Source of the DNA: Sulfitobacter sp. HGT1
GTDB lineage: Bacteria > Pseudomonadota > Alphaproteobacteria > Rhodobacterales > Rhodobacteraceae
DNA: 34,308 bases
NCBI RefSeq assembly: GCF_013282155.1
Contig: NZ_BLWI01000015.1
Span: 1-34,308 of the forward strand
Direction: 5' to 3'
This document shows positions 33,064 to 34,308 of the stretch, piece after piece. The notes below the pieces were generated by a model. That model had not been told where the DNA came from and did not search any database. It was given only the letters and a program-made list of their open reading frames with translations. The translations under genes were made by a program, and so were the position numbers. Each line of letters begins with the position of its first letter. Positions within the stretch are counted from its first letter, which is position 1.

Positions 33064-33192
33064 GGATATTAAGCTCAACTTCTATGGTGTACCCAAGCCA
33101 ATACCCGTTCTTGCCCGATCTGTAAAACTGCAAAATATCTGCAATTTCCCCTCTTGCGCCCCGTTCAGCAATCTTCTAAACGAACGCCCAGT

Positions 33193-33268
33193 GCCCCTAT
33201 AGCTCAGCTGGTAGAGCAATTGATTTGTAATCAATAGGTCCGCGGTTCGAGTCCGTGTGGGGGCACCA
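33193..33268 (+). tRNA. tRNA-Thr (anticodon TGT), CCA encoded
   Basis: The acceptor stem GCCCCTA pairs with TGGGGGC (33258-33264, one G-T pair). The D-arm AGCTCAGCTGGTAGAGC and the T-arm with GGTTCGAGTCC are standard. The anticodon stem ATTGA/TCAAT holds the loop TTTGTAA, giving anticodon TGT, which reads ACA (Thr). Discriminator A and encoded CCA end at 33268. An integrase gene starts 81 bp downstream on the same strand, so the 3' end of this tRNA is the probable attachment site. Confidence 0.96.
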
Positions 33269-33349
33269 TAAATTCTTCAAAATTCGCTTAGCAAACAATG
33301 CGTTAGAAGTCTTTTTGCTGCCTTCAAGGTGACACAAAGGGTAACGCAT
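33269..33349. other. Probable island left junction (attL) region
   Basis: These 81 bp lie between the tRNA-Thr 3' end and an integrase start. Base composition turns more A/T-rich here than in the preceding 30 kb. The attachment site would normally be the last 15-50 bp of the tRNA gene, but its second copy would be outside the window, so it cannot be shown. Confidence 0.4.
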
Positions 33350-34308
33350 ATGTCCGTTGTAGTCTTAGAATTCGGAGCCTTGACCGTGATGGCCAAGTAT
33401 ATTTTTCAGAAGAACGCGAGCAGTCCTTGGTACTTCAGACGAAGAATCCCCGACGACCTGCGCAAGCATTATCCAGCCAAGAAAAATGGTTATCTGATCT
33501 TCTCACTTCAGACCAAAGACGCGAGCAAGGCTGCGCAAGCAGCTCACCGTCAATCTTTGGAGCAAGACGCCTTATGGGGAAGTCTTCGTGATGGGGCAGC
33601 GTCTGAGGGGCCAGAATTGGTTCGTGCCGCTAACGCTTTGTTGGGTTCTTTTGGTATCAAGGCGGGCCAGTATGTAGAGTACAAGAAGGCAGACCTTGAA
33701 CCAGAAAAGTTCATGGAAGAGCTACGATATCAGGCTGATGCCAGAGAGCCGGAAAACAACATCGCGAGCTGGGCTGATGATCTGCCCCCGTTACATCGGT
33801 TGGCGGCGGACTTGTTCTACGGGAAGAAGCCACCTGTATTTCTTTCGTCAGCTACTATGGAGTTTCAGGAACTCAAGGGAGAGGACCCTGTTTCAAGAGC
33901 GGGTACCCTTAGGCGACGGGTAGTATCAGAATTCATTACTGAGTTTGGTGATCTGTCCATCGACCAATATACCAGAGAGAACGCCAATGACTTTGTTAAG
34001 TTTCTGGCGAAGAAGGGTAACAAGACTGCGACGATCAAGAGGCGTCTGAACTCTATTCGGCCCGTCTTTCGTCAGATGTCCCGAGAACGGGAACTTGATG
34101 ACAGACGCATATTCGAAGCGATCAATATTCCGAATGAGGGTGACGATAAAATCGACCGACTTCCCTTTTCGAAAAACGAGATCAGCCTGATACAGCAAGC
34201 CTGTCTGGAAAAGGATGATGATCTGAGATGGATTGTAGGTTTGCTTTCGGACACCGGATTGAGGCTGGCAGAAGCCATTGGCCTTAGCCGACATTCCCCA
34301 AGTTGCCT
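33350..34308 (+). CDS. Tyrosine-recombinase integrase, N-terminal part (runs off window)
   Basis: The frame stays open to the last base, so the gene is cut by the window edge after about 319 residues. The start MAKYIFQKNASSPWYFRRRIPDDL (ATG 33389, or ATG 33350 with an AAAGG site) is the N-terminal pattern of phage-type integrases that begin with a DUF6538-like arm. A SAM-like core-binding domain follows (about 180-260: LSIDQYTRENANDFVKFLAKKG). The catalytic domain begins with DTGLRLAEAIGL, containing the first catalytic Arg. The later His, Arg and Tyr lie outside. Position beside tRNA-Thr and the A/T-rich codon use fit the integrase of a genomic island extending to the right. Confidence 0.9.
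   Translation, partial: MSVVVLEFGALTVMAKYIFQKNASSPWYFRRRIPDDLRKHYPAKKNGYLIFSLQTKDASKAAQAAHRQSLEQDALWGSLRDGAASEGPELVRAANALLGSFGIKAGQYVEYKKADLEPEKFMEELRYQADAREPENNIASWADDLPPLHRLAADLFYGKKPPVFLSSATMEFQELKGEDPVSRAGTLRRRVVSEFITEFGDLSIDQYTRENANDFVKFLAKKGNKTATIKRRLNSIRPVFRQMSRERELDDRRIFEAINIPNEGDDKIDRLPFSKNEISLIQQACLEKDDDLRWIVGLLSDTGLRLAEAIGLSRHSPSC

Overview
The window looks like chromosomal DNA of a marine alphaproteobacterium of the Roseobacter group (Rhodobacteraceae). This is inferred from the moderately high G+C, the LIV-type and choline ABC transporters, the DUF4331, FIST and class III cyclase proteins, and the general protein style. No marker gene fixes the species.

Region 1 (1-11600) opens with the 3' end of an IS6-family transposase. 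It is followed by one long minus-strand operon read from 10536 down to 322: aromatic-type aldehyde dehydrogenase, Tat-type periplasmic binding protein, two LIV-type permeases (LivH, LivM), two ATPases (LivG, LivF), a second aldehyde dehydrogenase, a short-chain dehydrogenase of the coniferyl-alcohol dehydrogenase type, and a flotillin/SPFH protein. Genes are 1-57 nt apart or overlap. An AraC-family regulator is divergent (10680-11600), and two direct half-sites 21 bp apart lie beside its start. The simplest reading is uptake of an aromatic or phenylpropanoid alcohol or aldehyde, followed by oxidation to the aldehyde and then the acid.

Region 2 (11600-20300) holds rlmF (23S rRNA m6A1618 methyltransferase), a class III adenylate cyclase fused to TolB-like and TPR regions, a peptidoglycan-binding plus lipase-fold protein, a secreted pentapeptide-repeat protein, and a very unusual ABC exporter homologue. 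That exporter homologue has lost its ATPase motifs and carries a C-terminal cyclic-nucleotide-binding domain. Its 5' end appears frameshifted. A decayed IS6-family transposase fragment follows.

Region 3 (20280-26125) has a divergent response regulator and small histidine-kinase pair, a 2-dehydro-3-deoxygalactonokinase-like gene, and the choline uptake operon choXWV, with a hairpin between choX and choW.

Region 4 (26126-33063) has an oversized PLP-dependent group II decarboxylase, a FIST sensor protein directly followed by a coiled-coil adenylate cyclase, a secreted DUF4331 protein ending tail-to-tail on the cyclase, and an unrecognised protein with a faint sulfotransferase-like pattern.

Region 5 (33193-34308) is tRNA-Thr(TGT) followed 81 bp later by a tyrosine-recombinase integrase that runs off the window. 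This is the left end of a probable tRNA-inserted genomic island.

Two adenylate cyclases and one cNMP-binding protein in 18 kb make cAMP signalling a recurring theme. The strongest candidates for something not well described are the ATPase-dead ABC/cNMP protein, the FIST-cyclase pair, and the aromatic-uptake operon with its tailed LivF and LivG lacking a normal signature motif.
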